Positions 1 through 7,717 of a stretch of 64,000 nucleotides of DNA are shown one piece after another. Numbering within the stretch: the stretch's first letter is position 1; each line of letters opens with the position of its first letter. This stretch comes from Oscillospiraceae bacterium. GTDB lineage: Bacteria > Bacillota > Clostridia > Oscillospirales > Acutalibacteraceae. The translations under genes were made by a program, and so were the position numbers. A model generated the notes under the pieces. It was not told the DNA's origin. It did not search any database and worked only from the letters and a program-made list of their open reading frames with translations. The stretch covers positions 124,001 through 188,000 of the forward strand of contig JALCPP010000001.1 in assembly GCA_022650485.1 (NCBI GenBank), given 5' to 3'.

Positions 1-1
1 G

Positions 2-1120
2 CTGCCGAAGCCACAGGAGATTAAAAAGCAGCTCGACGCATATGTGATTGGTCAGGAAGACGCTAAAATTTCCCTTTCGGTTGCAGTTTATAATCACTAC
101 AAACGGATTTATTACGGCCGCGACAAAGATGATGTAGAATTGACGAAAAGTAATGTTCTTCTGCTTGGTCCAACGGGTGTTGGAAAAACTCTTCTGGCAC
201 AGACACTTGCGAAAATTTTGGATGTTCCGTTTGCCATCGCCGATGCGACAACGCTTACGGAAGCCGGATATGTCGGTGAAGATGTTGAAAATATTCTTCT
301 GCGGTTGATTCAGGCGGCTGATTTTGACATTGAAAAAGCAGAGCGCGGGATCATCTATATTGATGAAATTGATAAAATTGCTCGTAAATCAGAAAACCCA
401 TCGATTACGCGGGATGTCAGCGGTGAAGGTGTGCAGCAGGCACTGCTGAAAATTTTGGAAGGAACGGTTTCCAATGTTCCCCCGCAGGGTGGAAGAAAGC
501 ATCCGCAGCAGGAATTCTTGCAGATTGACACAACCAATATTCTGTTTATCTGCGGCGGTGCGTTTGACGGCCTGAACAAAGTGATCGAACGCCGTTCAGC
601 TTTCTCGTCCATTGGTTTTGGTGCTCAGGTACGCAGCAAGGCGGAACTCGATTCCACTTCCTGGATGAAAGATGTCATTCCGCATGACTTGGTGAAATTT
701 GGGCTGATTCCGGAACTGGTCGGAAGAGTACCTGTCATAGCGGCACTTGACGGTTTGGATGAAGACGCATTGGTCCGAATTTTAACAGAGCCGAAAAACA
801 GCCTGGTTAACCAGTACAAAAAGTTGTTTCAGCTTGACAAAGTTGAACTTGAGTTCCAGCCGGAAGCGCTCAGGGCAGTTGCAAAACAAACGCTGGAACG
901 CAGGACGGGTGCCAGGGGCCTTCGGTCTATTATGGAAAATATGCTGACCAATTTGATGTACCAGGTCCCATCCGATTATACGGTAGAGAAAGTTGTTATT
1001 ACACAGGATGCAGTGGAGAATGGAGCAAAGCCGGAAATCACTTATAATCCAGATCGAAAACCGGTTGCACTAAAGATTACGTCCCCCAGCAAAAGGGGGA
1101 GGAAGAACACCGCTTCCTGA
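2..1120 (+). CDS. clpX: ATP-dependent Clp protease ATP-binding subunit ClpX (5' truncated by window)
   Basis: ClpX is the AAA+ unfoldase that feeds substrates to ClpP in the cytosol. The reading frame is open from base 2, and the first visible residues ([20 protein letters not shown]) match the linker just after the N-terminal zinc-binding domain, so only that domain lies outside the window. The GTG at 44 is internal, not the start. Visible motifs are Walker A GPTGVGKT, Walker B with IDEIDK, the pore-loop segment GYVGEDVE, and sensor-2 [10 protein letters not shown]. The C-terminus ends in a short basic tail. It is followed by an intrinsic terminator and lon, a usual Firmicute order (clpP-clpX-lon-engB). 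Family assignment is secure; the N-terminal zinc finger cannot be checked here. Confidence 0.97.
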   Translation: MPKPQEIKKQLDAYVIGQEDAKISLSVAVYNHYKRIYYGRDKDDVELTKSNVLLLGPTGVGKTLLAQTLAKILDVPFAIADATTLTEAGYVGEDVENILLRLIQAADFDIEKAERGIIYIDEIDKIARKSENPSITRDVSGEGVQQALLKILEGTVSNVPPQGGRKHPQQEFLQIDTTNILFICGGAFDGLNKVIERRSAFSSIGFGAQVRSKAELDSTSWMKDVIPHDLVKFGLIPELVGRVPVIAALDGLDEDALVRILTEPKNSLVNQYKKLFQLDKVELEFQPEALRAVAKQTLERRTGARGLRSIMENMLTNLMYQVPSDYTVEKVVITQDAVENGAKPEITYNPDRKPVALKITSPSKRGRKNTAS

Positions 1121-1133
1121 TAGAACTATTTGC

Positions 1134-1178
1134 CTGTTGCAGCGCGGTTTTACATTCGCTCTGCAACAGTTTTTTTTT
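1134..1178 (+). terminator. Intrinsic terminator between clpX and lon
   Basis: A perfect 9-bp inverted repeat, CTGTTGCAG (1134-1142) with CTGCAACAG (1161-1169), is followed by nine T residues (1170-1178). The lon Shine-Dalgarno AAGGAG starts two bases later. I see no clear lon promoter after the hairpin, so lon probably relies on read-through or on a promoter I cannot recognise. Confidence 0.85.
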
Positions 1179-1191
1179 CAAGGAGCTTACT

Positions 1192-3630
1192 ATGAGTATG
1201 ATTGAAACTGACATTCAGCAGAAACCTGTTACGATGCCGACTCTTGCGTTAAGGGGACTGGTTATTTTTCCGGGCATGCTGCTTCAGTTTGATGTAGGCC
1301 GTCGAAAGTCTATTCAGGCACTGGAAAAAGCGATGGATGAAGATCAGTTGATCTTTCTGGTCGCTCAGAAAGAACTTTCCGACAATGACCCCACTGCGGA
1401 GCAGATCTTTTCCATGGGGGTTGTGGCAAAAGTAAAACAGGTAATTCGCCGCAGTGATGATGGCATTCGTCTGTTTGCGGAAGGATTGTACCGTGCAGAA
1501 GCGATGTCTTATGAATCGGAAAATCCGTATTTGCTGGCGAATGTACAACAGGTGGAAACACTGCCGGCCCGTGCGTCACGGAAAGCCGAGGCGCTGATTC
1601 GTTATACACAGAACCTTTTCGAACAGTTCGTTCAGAATTATACCCACATTCCGCCCGATATTGTGATCGGTGTTGTGCAGAAAAAGGACTGCGGGGAGCT
1701 GGCGGATTATATTGCGTCGAACATCATGTTCGATTTTGAAGAGAAGCAGACGATTCTTGAAGAATTGCGCCCTTTGAAACGGCTTGAAAAACTCGCTGCA
1801 ATTCTAAAGAAAGAAACACAGGTCCTTTCCATTGAAACACAGATCAGTGAAAAGGCAAAGGAACAGATTGACCGCAATCAGAGGGAATACTTCCTGCGTG
1901 AACAGATGAAGGCGATTTCGTATGAGCTTGGTGAAGACGATAATCCCCAGCAGGAAGCGGATGATCTTCGTGAACGGATTGAAAAGCTGGGGCTTCCCAA
2001 ACTCCAGCATGACAAGATGGTCAAGGAATGTGACCGGTTGTCCAAAATGCCGGAAGGTTCCCATGAGGGGAGCGTAATACTTAGCTATCTCGAAACCTGT
2101 CTGGAACTGCCTTGGAATATTGCCAGCAAAGAGCATATCGATTTAAGAAAGGCGCGCAGAATTCTCAATAGAGAGCACTACGGCCTGGAAAAGGTGAAAG
2201 ATCGTGTTTTGGAAGTGCTGGCGGTCAAAAAACTATCGCCGAAAATCAAAGGGCAGATTGTTTGTTTGGTCGGCCCTCCGGGAGTCGGGAAAACGTCGAT
2301 TGCACATTCTATTGCGGAAGCGACCGGCCGTAAATACGTTCGCGTTTCCCTTGGCGGCGTTCGCGATGAATCAGATATTGTGGGGCATCGCCGCACGTAT
2401 ATCGGTTCTATGCCGGGGCGGATTGTGAATGCTTTGAAACAGGCAGGTACCAACAATCCTTTGATCCTGCTTGATGAAATTGATAAAATGGGCAACAATT
2501 TTCGTGGGGATCCGTCCTCTGCGCTTCTTGAAGTGCTGGACTCTGAGCAGAACAATGCTTTTTATGATCATTATATCGATATGCCGTTTGATCTGAGCAA
2601 TGTGATGTTCCTTACAACCGCAAATGACGCGAGCGCCATTCCGGAACCTCTGTATGACAGAATGGACGTTATTACGCTTGGAAGCTATACCCACCTTGAA
2701 AAATACAATATTGCCGTAAAACATTTAATTCCAAAACAATTGAAAAAGCATGGAATTAAGGCTTCGCAGCTGAAAATTACACCGGCTGCCGTCCACAGGC
2801 TGATCGACGGTTACACAAGGGAAGCCGGTGTCAGAACACTGGAACGTACCGTGGCTTCGCTGTGCAGAAAATGCGCCAAGTATTATGTGGAGGACAGCCA
2901 AGCAAAGATTTCCATTAATCCTAAAAAGCTGGAAGAGCTGCTTGGACCGGAAAAGTTTAAGGAAGACAGCCGGAATAAGAAGGATTTGGTCGGGCTGGTC
3001 AACGGTTTGGCATGGACCAGCGTGGGGGGCACCCTTTTGCCGATCGAGGTTGCCGTGATGGACGGAACCGGCAAAGTGGAACTGACCGGTTCCCTTGGTG
3101 ATGTGATGAAAGAATCCGCCCGTACCGCAATCAGCTGTATCCGTACCAGAGCGGGTCTTCTTGGAATCAAGCACGATTTTTACACAAAGTATGATATTCA
3201 TATTCACGCGCCGGAAGGTGCAATTCCGAAAGACGGTCCGTCAGCCGGTACCGCAATGGCAACGGCCATTACTTCGGCACTCTGTAATATTCCAATCCGG
3301 CACGATGTTGCAATGACGGGAGAAGTCACTCTGCTGGGGCGCGTACTGCCAATCGGAGGACTGAAGGAAAAGACGATGACGGCTTACCGTTCCGGAATTA
3401 AAACGGTGATTATTCCTGCAGACAATGTGGCGGATTTAGAAGAAATTGATGCTGCAGTCAAAAATTCCATTCAGTTTAAACCGGTCGAACAGATCGACCA
3501 GGCCTTAAAAATTGCACTGACAAAAATGCCGACGCCGCAGGAAGTCTCCGACTCTTCCGAGCCTAAGACTCTGCCGGCAGCCAATAAAATTGACCGCCTG
3601 TCTTCCGGTGCGGCCTCAATACCACAGTGA
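1192..3630 (+). CDS. lon: ATP-dependent protease Lon
   Basis: Lon is the homo-oligomeric AAA+ serine protease that degrades misfolded and regulatory proteins in the cytosol. The 812-residue length fits LonA. The N-terminal substrate-binding domain covers about residues 14-205. Walker A GPPGVGKT lies at residues 361-368 and Walker B ([10 protein letters not shown]) follows. The C-terminal protease domain has the Ser-Lys dyad: S684 in [10 protein letters not shown] and K727 in GGLKEKTM. Their 43-residue spacing equals that of E. coli S679/K722. ATG at 1192 is preceded by AAGGAG at 1180-1185. The 25-residue tail after the protease domain is low in conserved motifs. engB follows after 13 bp. Confidence 0.98.
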   Translation: MSMIETDIQQKPVTMPTLALRGLVIFPGMLLQFDVGRRKSIQALEKAMDEDQLIFLVAQKELSDNDPTAEQIFSMGVVAKVKQVIRRSDDGIRLFAEGLYRAEAMSYESENPYLLANVQQVETLPARASRKAEALIRYTQNLFEQFVQNYTHIPPDIVIGVVQKKDCGELADYIASNIMFDFEEKQTILEELRPLKRLEKLAAILKKETQVLSIETQISEKAKEQIDRNQREYFLREQMKAISYELGEDDNPQQEADDLRERIEKLGLPKLQHDKMVKECDRLSKMPEGSHEGSVILSYLETCLELPWNIASKEHIDLRKARRILNREHYGLEKVKDRVLEVLAVKKLSPKIKGQIVCLVGPPGVGKTSIAHSIAEATGRKYVRVSLGGVRDESDIVGHRRTYIGSMPGRIVNALKQAGTNNPLILLDEIDKMGNNFRGDPSSALLEVLDSEQNNAFYDHYIDMPFDLSNVMFLTTANDASAIPEPLYDRMDVITLGSYTHLEKYNIAVKHLIPKQLKKHGIKASQLKITPAAVHRLIDGYTREAGVRTLERTVASLCRKCAKYYVEDSQAKISINPKKLEELLGPEKFKEDSRNKKDLVGLVNGLAWTSVGGTLLPIEVAVMDGTGKVELTGSLGDVMKESARTAISCIRTRAGLLGIKHDFYTKYDIHIHAPEGAIPKDGPSAGTAMATAITSALCNIPIRHDVAMTGEVTLLGRVLPIGGLKEKTMTAYRSGIKTVIIPADNVADLEEIDAAVKNSIQFKPVEQIDQALKIALTKMPTPQEVSDSSEPKTLPAANKIDRLSSGAASIPQ

Positions 3631-3643
3631 CGGAGGCGGAACA

Positions 3644-4237
3644 TTGAGCATAGCAACAGCATTTTTTGAACTTTCGGCCGGTCGTGCCGACCAACTGCCC
3701 GCTTCTACTCTGCCAGAAATTGTGTTTTCCGGCAGATCAAACGCCGGAAAGTCCTCTTTGATTAACCGTTTGCTGCAGCGAAAATCGTTGGCCAGAACCA
3801 GTTCTGCACCTGGAAAAACCGCGACAATCAATTTTTACAATCTCGATTTTTGCCGGTTTGCCGACTTGCCGGGGTATGGATACGCAAAAGTATCAAAATC
3901 TGAAAAGCTGCGTTGGGCAGAGCTGGCGGAAGGTTATTTCCGGCAGCAGCGGGATGTTCGTCTGGTGATTCAGCTGATGGATTTGCGCCATGCACCCACC
4001 CAGGATGATCTGCAGATGGTGCAGTATCTGCTTGAAAGCCAGATTCCCTGTCTGATTGCGGCAACCAAATGTGACAAATTAAACAAAACGAGGCGCACTG
4101 CACAGGAAGCGGCATACCGCAAAGAATTTGAGCCATATCCGGAACTCCAGGTCGTTCCGTGTTCCGCGGTGACAGGGGAGGGAACCGATGAAATCCGTGA
4201 AAGGATTTTTAAGGTCTGTGATATTACCGAAAAATAA
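3644..4237 (+). CDS. engB: Ribosome biogenesis GTPase YihA/YsxC (EngB)
   Basis: This essential Era-like GTPase acts in late 50S subunit assembly. I place the start at TTG 3644, because GGAGGCGG at 3632-3639 is 4-7 nt upstream and the resulting 197-residue protein matches the family length. An in-frame upstream extension to 3590 would overlap lon and lacks a ribosome site. G motifs are visible: G1 GRSNAGKS at residues 30-37, G2 threonine in GKTATINFY, G3 DLPGYG, G4 TKCD and G5 CSAVTGEG. It follows lon closely and is probably co-transcribed with it. Confidence 0.95.
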   Translation: MSIATAFFELSAGRADQLPASTLPEIVFSGRSNAGKSSLINRLLQRKSLARTSSAPGKTATINFYNLDFCRFADLPGYGYAKVSKSEKLRWAELAEGYFRQQRDVRLVIQLMDLRHAPTQDDLQMVQYLLESQIPCLIAATKCDKLNKTRRTAQEAAYRKEFEPYPELQVVPCSAVTGEGTDEIRERIFKVCDITEK

Positions 4238-4307
4238 TACCACAGCCCTCTCATTTGACTTTTATACATTAAAATGATATTCTGTTGAAGTTGGGAGAGT
4301 GGTTCAA

Positions 4308-4610
4308 GTGAACTCAAAGCTGAAAGACAGCAGTGTGGACTTTTTATTCAGCGCAATTTTGTCCTTAAAAACGCCGGAAGAGTGCTATGCCTTTTTTGAA
4401 GACCTTTGTACTGTTGCAGAGATCAAGGCAATGTCACAGCGCCTTGTGGTCGCACATATGCTGAGCAATAAAAAGGTATACAGCGATATTGTAGCGACAA
4501 CCGGTGCTTCTACGGCTACCATCAGCCGTGTCAACCGGTCTTTACATTATGGCTGTGACGGGTATGAACTGGCTTTTAACAGGCTGGACGGTGCGAAGAA
4601 AGCCGAATGA
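4308..4610 (+). CDS. YerC/YecD family TrpR-like transcriptional regulator
   Basis: A small helical protein of about 100 residues matching the YerC/YecD family, whose members carry a Trp-repressor-like helix-turn-helix. Signature stretches are ILSLKTPEECYAFFEDLCT, the EIKAMSQRL segment and the recognition helix TGASTATISRVNRSL. Physiological targets of YerC are poorly defined. I prefer GTG 4308, which has GGGAG at 4293-4297. An in-frame GTG at 4299 overlaps that ribosome site and is less likely. The gene is 61 bp after engB and precedes a 390-bp noncoding stretch and the tRNA operon. Confidence 0.85.
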   Translation: MNSKLKDSSVDFLFSAILSLKTPEECYAFFEDLCTVAEIKAMSQRLVVAHMLSNKKVYSDIVATTGASTATISRVNRSLHYGCDGYELAFNRLDGAKKAE

Positions 4611-4937
4611 ATACATTTCTCTTTCTATGAACGTAAGTCTGCTTGTACAGCGAACGCTCAGGGATGGGTGCAGTTTTCAATTGTCTTTTAAAACAGAAAA
4701 TATAAGCGGGGCTTCGCGGGCCAAAGTAAGAAAGAATTGGCCCGTCGGGCTTTCTTGCAGACCTGTTTCAGGGTGAGGCGTTCCTCTGTGACTGATTGAA
4801 ATGCCCGTTTGCGGCAGCAAGCGCGCTGATCGGAAGGAATGGGGTAGTTTGCCGAAGGAAGTCGAACTGTTTGTTTTTTTCTGTATGAGATTAAATGAAG
4901 ATTATGGCAAAAAATTTAAAAAAAATCGATTTTCCTG
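4611..4937 (+). other. Noncoding stretch before the tRNA operon
   Basis: No credible gene is visible. The longest plus-strand ORF, at 4504-4776, starts inside the YerC-like gene and has no family signal. The only structured feature I see is a CGGGCCAA/TTGGCCCG inverted repeat (4717-4724 with 4737-4744, 12-nt loop), which lacks a T tract. Further on, GCCCGTTTGCGGCAGC-type GC-rich sequence could fold, but I cannot match it to a known RNA family. A T-rich run at about 4872-4881 lacks a strong upstream stem. Confidence 0.5.
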
Positions 4938-4966
4938 TTGACAACTGCGGTTAAATATAGTATTAT
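4938..4966 (+). promoter_or_regulatory. Sigma-A promoter of the tRNA operon
   Basis: A consensus -35 TTGACA (4938-4943) and a -10 TATTAT (4961-4966) are separated by exactly 17 bp. Transcription would start near 4973, about 30 nt before the first tRNA. Confidence 0.85.
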
Positions 4967-5003
4967 ATAACACGTCGCTGATGGCGATGCGAAAAAATTC
5001 CAC

Positions 5004-5080
5004 GGGAGCATAGCTCAGCTGGTTAGAGCACCTGCCTTACAAGCAGGGGGTCATAGGTTCGAGTCCTATTGTTCCCACCA
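5004..5080 (+). tRNA. tRNA-Val (anticodon TAC)
   Basis: A full cloverleaf is visible. The acceptor stem is GGGAGCA/TGTTCCC, the D arm GCTC/GAGC, and the anticodon stem CCTGC/GCAGG encloses loop CTTACAA with anticodon TAC. The T arm is ATAGG/CCTAT around TTCGAGT. The discriminator is A and the CCA end is encoded. First gene of a five-tRNA cluster. Confidence 0.97.
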
Positions 5081-5087
5081 TTCAGTT

Positions 5088-5164
5088 GGCTCGGTAGTTC
5101 AGCTGGTTAGAACGCTAGCCTGTCACGCTAGAGGTCGTCGGTTCGATCCCGATCCGAGTCGCCA
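5088..5164 (+). tRNA. tRNA-Asp (anticodon GTC)
   Basis: Acceptor stem GGCTCGG pairs with CCGAGTC, the discriminator is G (5161) and CCA is encoded. The anticodon stem GCTAG... encloses a loop with GTC between CT and AC. The T loop reads TTCGATC. It lies 7 nt after tRNA-Val. Confidence 0.96.
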
Positions 5165-5170
5165 TTATTT

Positions 5171-5246
5171 GCCTCTGTAGCTCAGTCGGTAGAGCAGGGG
5201 ACTGAAAATCCCCGTGTCGGTGGTTCGATTCCGCCCGGAGGCACCA
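5171..5246 (+). tRNA. tRNA-Phe (anticodon GAA)
   Basis: Acceptor GCCTCTG pairs with CGGAGGC (one G-T pair). The anticodon stem GGGGA/TCCCC surrounds loop CTGAAAA with anticodon GAA. The T stem is GGTGG/CCGCC around TTCGATT. Discriminator A and an encoded CCA are present. Confidence 0.97.
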
Positions 5247-5251
5247 ATCAT

Positions 5252-5327
5252 GCGAATGTAGCTCATCTGGTAGAGCGCCACCTTGCCAAGGTGGAGGTAG
5301 CGAGTTCGAGCCTCGTCGTTCGCTCCA
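5252..5327 (+). tRNA. tRNA-Gly (anticodon GCC)
   Basis: Acceptor GCGAATG pairs with CGTTCGC. The anticodon stem CCACC/GGTGG encloses TTGCCAA with anticodon GCC. The T stem is GCGAG/CTCGT around TTCGAGC. Discriminator T and an encoded CCA are present. Confidence 0.97.
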
Positions 5328-5331
5328 GATT

Positions 5332-5405
5332 GGCGTCATAGCCAAGTGGTAAGGCAAGGGTCTGCAAAACCCTCATCCCCGGTCCGAATCCGGGTGACGC
5401 CTCCA
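5332..5405 (+). tRNA. tRNA-Cys (anticodon GCA)
   Basis: Acceptor GGCGTCA pairs with TGACGCC. The D arm is GCC/GGC. The anticodon stem AGGGT/ACCCT encloses CTGCAAA with anticodon GCA. The T stem is CCCGG/CCGGG around TCCGAAT. Discriminator T and an encoded CCA are present. Last tRNA of the cluster; a terminator follows after 15 nt. Confidence 0.97.
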
Positions 5406-5420
5406 AAATCGAAGTTGTGG

Positions 5421-5450
5421 CAGGGAAAGGAATGTTCCTTTCCCTGTTTT
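5421..5450 (+). terminator. Terminator of the tRNA operon
   Basis: CAGGGAAAGGAA (5421-5432) is the exact inverse of TTCCTTTCCCTG (5435-5446) and is followed by TTTT. The innermost pairs must open to form the loop. Confidence 0.85.
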
Positions 5451-5508
5451 CATGTAAAAAAATTTAACGGGAATTTAAATGTTCCCACATAACATGATGG
5501 AAACAGCC

Positions 5509-5537
5509 ACTCGGACATTTTGTCCGAGTTGTTTTTT
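5509..5537 (+). terminator. Second intrinsic terminator downstream of the tRNA operon
   Basis: ACTCGGACA (5509-5517) pairs with TGTCCGAGT (5521-5529) over a 3-nt TTT spacer and is followed by TGTTTTTT. No gene lies between it and the first terminator. It is either a back-up terminator or the 3' end of a short unrecognised transcript. The rest of 5538-5685 holds nothing I can recognise. Confidence 0.8.
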
Positions 5538-5685
5538 AGGATTTGAATAATTTGCGCATTTTTGTCCAATATCGCATTGTAGACGGAAGATGGAATGCTG
5601 TATTGGGTAGAGGGTAACAATGTGATTTCAGCCGGAAAAAGCAGATCATTTCATATTCTTAAGAACTGCTTGTCGGCATTTTGAC

Positions 5686-6498
5686 TTGATAAATCCAACA
5701 GAAAGACTTGTGGTTAATTTGAAAATAGGCGTTTTTGATTCAGGAATTGGTGGCTTGACGGTTCTTCATCAGGCGGTGCTTTCTCTGCCCGAAGAAGAGT
5801 TCCTGTATTTCGCTGATGTCGACCATGTCCCTTACGGCACGAAAACCAAAGAAGAAATTATCGGCTATGCGGATCAAGCGGTTCATTTCATGGTGAAAAA
5901 AGGCGTGAAAGCGATTGTCATTGCCTGCAATACAGCGACCAGCGTTGCGATTGGATCTCTGCGGAAAAAATATAGTATCCCGATTTTAGGAATGGAACCT
6001 GCGGTAAAACCTGCCGTGCAAAGAAACCATGGCAAGCGGGTAATGGTCATTGCTACTCCGGTAACGGTGAGAGAGAAAAAATTAAAAAATTTGCTGACTG
6101 CGGTAGATGAAAATCATATTGTTGATCTTTTGGCTCTTCCAAAGCTGGTGCCATTTGCAGAGCAGGGGCAGTTCGACACTGCTGAGCTGAAAGCGTATCT
6201 CCGCAGCGCCTTCGCCCCCTATTGCCTTCGGGACTATTCCGCGCTTGTACTGGGCTGCACGCATTTTAATTATTTCAAGGATACGTTTCGTGAAATTTTT
6301 TCGGAAGATGTCGATTTAATAGATGGCTGTGTTGGAACCATTAATCATCTGGTGGATGTTCTGAAAGCAGAAAACATGCTGGAAAACCACGGGTTTCAGG
6401 TTGACTATTATTTGTCTGGAAAAAAGGTTGAAGATGATGCAACTCTAAGGCGGATAGAAAAATTGCACCGCAGGCTGGACAAGATGCTTCCGTATTAA
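5686..6498 (+). CDS. murI: Glutamate racemase
   Basis: MurI interconverts L- and D-glutamate in the cytosol, supplying D-Glu for peptidoglycan. The protein has the family signatures: DSGIGGLTV near the N-terminus, the first catalytic cysteine in ACNTAT and the second in LGCTHF. The VPYGTK substrate loop is also present. Length (about 260-270) is normal. The start is uncertain: TTG 5686, GTG 5710 and TTG 5719 are all in frame, none has a strong ribosome site, and the conserved domain begins at LKIGVFDSG, so the two later starts are at least as likely. No neighbour appears functionally linked. Confidence 0.95.
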   Translation: MINPTERLVVNLKIGVFDSGIGGLTVLHQAVLSLPEEEFLYFADVDHVPYGTKTKEEIIGYADQAVHFMVKKGVKAIVIACNTATSVAIGSLRKKYSIPILGMEPAVKPAVQRNHGKRVMVIATPVTVREKKLKNLLTAVDENHIVDLLALPKLVPFAEQGQFDTAELKAYLRSAFAPYCLRDYSALVLGCTHFNYFKDTFREIFSEDVDLIDGCVGTINHLVDVLKAENMLENHGFQVDYYLSGKKVEDDATLRRIEKLHRRLDKMLPY

Positions 6499-6665
6499 GC
6501 AGAGCATACCTGGTTGAAAATAAAGAATAGTAAAAAATTAAAAACGTTTTAGACCATATTGTTCCTCAAGACTGTTTGGCATGAAATGATGGAGTGAATG
6601 CCGGCATGGTTTTGGGGAATTTTATTTTTTGCGGGCGCTGAAGTCTGCCAATCATCCTTCATTGG

Positions 6666-6695
6666 TTGACAAAAAAGACTTGAAAGGCATATAAT
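6666..6695 (+). promoter_or_regulatory. Sigma-A promoter upstream of the TtcA-like gene
   Basis: Consensus TTGACA (6666-6671) and perfect TATAAT (6690-6695) are separated by 18 bp. The predicted start is about 60 nt before the TTG start codon at 6759. Confidence 0.85.
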
Positions 6696-6758
6696 CAGAA
6701 CACGGAAATGAAGTACAGAAATTTTTTGACGACAGTTTTGATATAAGGGTGAAATTAA

Positions 6759-7583
6759 TTGGGCGGCAGTGAAGAAATTGAATCTTGTATTTTTAAAAAA
6801 TACAGAAGAAAAATCTGGATCCCGTTTTTAACAGCGGTGAAAAAATACCAGCTGATTCAGCCGGGCGACCGGGTCGCTGTCTGCATCTCCGGCGGGAAGG
6901 ATTCAATGTTGACCGCAAAATGCATGCAGCATCTTCAAAAATACAGTGACTTTCCGTTTGAAGTGGAATATCTGGTGATGGATCCAGGATATAAAAAGGA
7001 GAACAGACAAAAAATAGAAGCGAATGCCGCTCTGTTAAATCTGCCGATCCGTATTTTTAATACCCGGATTTATGATGTGGTATCTCATATGGACGGCTCG
7101 CCTTGTTATCTTTGCGCAAGGATGCGCAGGGGCTTTTTGTACAAACACGCACAGCAGCTTGGGTGCAATAAAATTGCGCTGGGGCATCATTTTGATGACG
7201 TGATTGAAACCGCTTTGATGAGTATGCTCTACGGTGCGGAAATTAAAACGATGATGCCGAAACTTCATAGTAAGAATTACCACGGAATGGAATTAATACG
7301 GCCAATGTATTTGGTTCACGAAGCGGATATTATTCGTTGGCGTGATTCTAATGGTTTAAGTTTTATTCGGTGTGCCTGCCGGTTTACAGAAAACTGCGAA
7401 TTGAACAAAGGAAGCTCAAAACGACAGGAAACAAAGGAATTGATCGCTCAGCTCAGAAAAACGAATCCGGGAGTCGACCAGAATATTTTCCACAGTATTC
7501 ACAATGTCAATCTGGATTTGGTCCTCGGCTACCGCAGCGGCGGAAAAAAGCACAGCTTTCTGGATGATTATCAGAACCGATAA
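6759..7583 (+). CDS. TtcA/TilS-type PP-loop tRNA thiolation-like ATPase
   Basis: This belongs to the N-type ATP pyrophosphatase superfamily and is closest in layout to TtcA, which thiolates tRNA C32. The PP-loop SGGKDSM lies near residues 43-49. A cysteine pair CYLC follows in the middle, and a third cysteine pattern CACRFTENC comes after IRPM. This arrangement fits TtcA proteins that carry an Fe-S cluster, but the exact substrate is not proven by sequence. The start is TTG 6759 with AAGGGTGA at 6745-6752. It appears to be a single-gene unit under the promoter at 6666-6695. Confidence 0.82.
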   Translation: MGGSEEIESCIFKKYRRKIWIPFLTAVKKYQLIQPGDRVAVCISGGKDSMLTAKCMQHLQKYSDFPFEVEYLVMDPGYKKENRQKIEANAALLNLPIRIFNTRIYDVVSHMDGSPCYLCARMRRGFLYKHAQQLGCNKIALGHHFDDVIETALMSMLYGAEIKTMMPKLHSKNYHGMELIRPMYLVHEADIIRWRDSNGLSFIRCACRFTENCELNKGSSKRQETKELIAQLRKTNPGVDQNIFHSIHNVNLDLVLGYRSGGKKHSFLDDYQNR

Positions 7584-7616
7584 AATCGCCGGATGATTAC
7601 ACGCTTTGGCGTTTTT

Positions 7617-7659
7617 GGTACGGGAGAATGTGAAGCCGTACCGGATGGCGGTACCGCCA
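7617..7659 (+). promoter_or_regulatory. Two adjacent inverted repeats upstream of copA (candidate operator)
   Basis: GGTACGG (7617-7623) is inverted at CCGTACC (7636-7642). A perfect 14-bp palindrome TGGCGGTACCGCCA follows at 7646-7659. They lie 59-101 bp before the copA start. Copper exporter genes are usually metal-regulated, so an operator is plausible. No match to a CsoR or CueR consensus is claimed. Confidence 0.35.
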
Positions 7660-7717
7660 ATTACAAGTTGGAAGATAGGGATTGCATTGATCGATGCAAA
7701 AAGGGAAGGTGCTGAAT

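Noticed and set aside
4504-4776. 90-residue plus-strand ORF after the YerC-like gene
   Set aside because: It starts inside the YerC-like gene in another frame, has no ribosome site and no recognisable family.
5115-5357. 80-residue minus-strand ORF
   Set aside because: It runs across four tRNA genes; tRNA loops produce it by chance.
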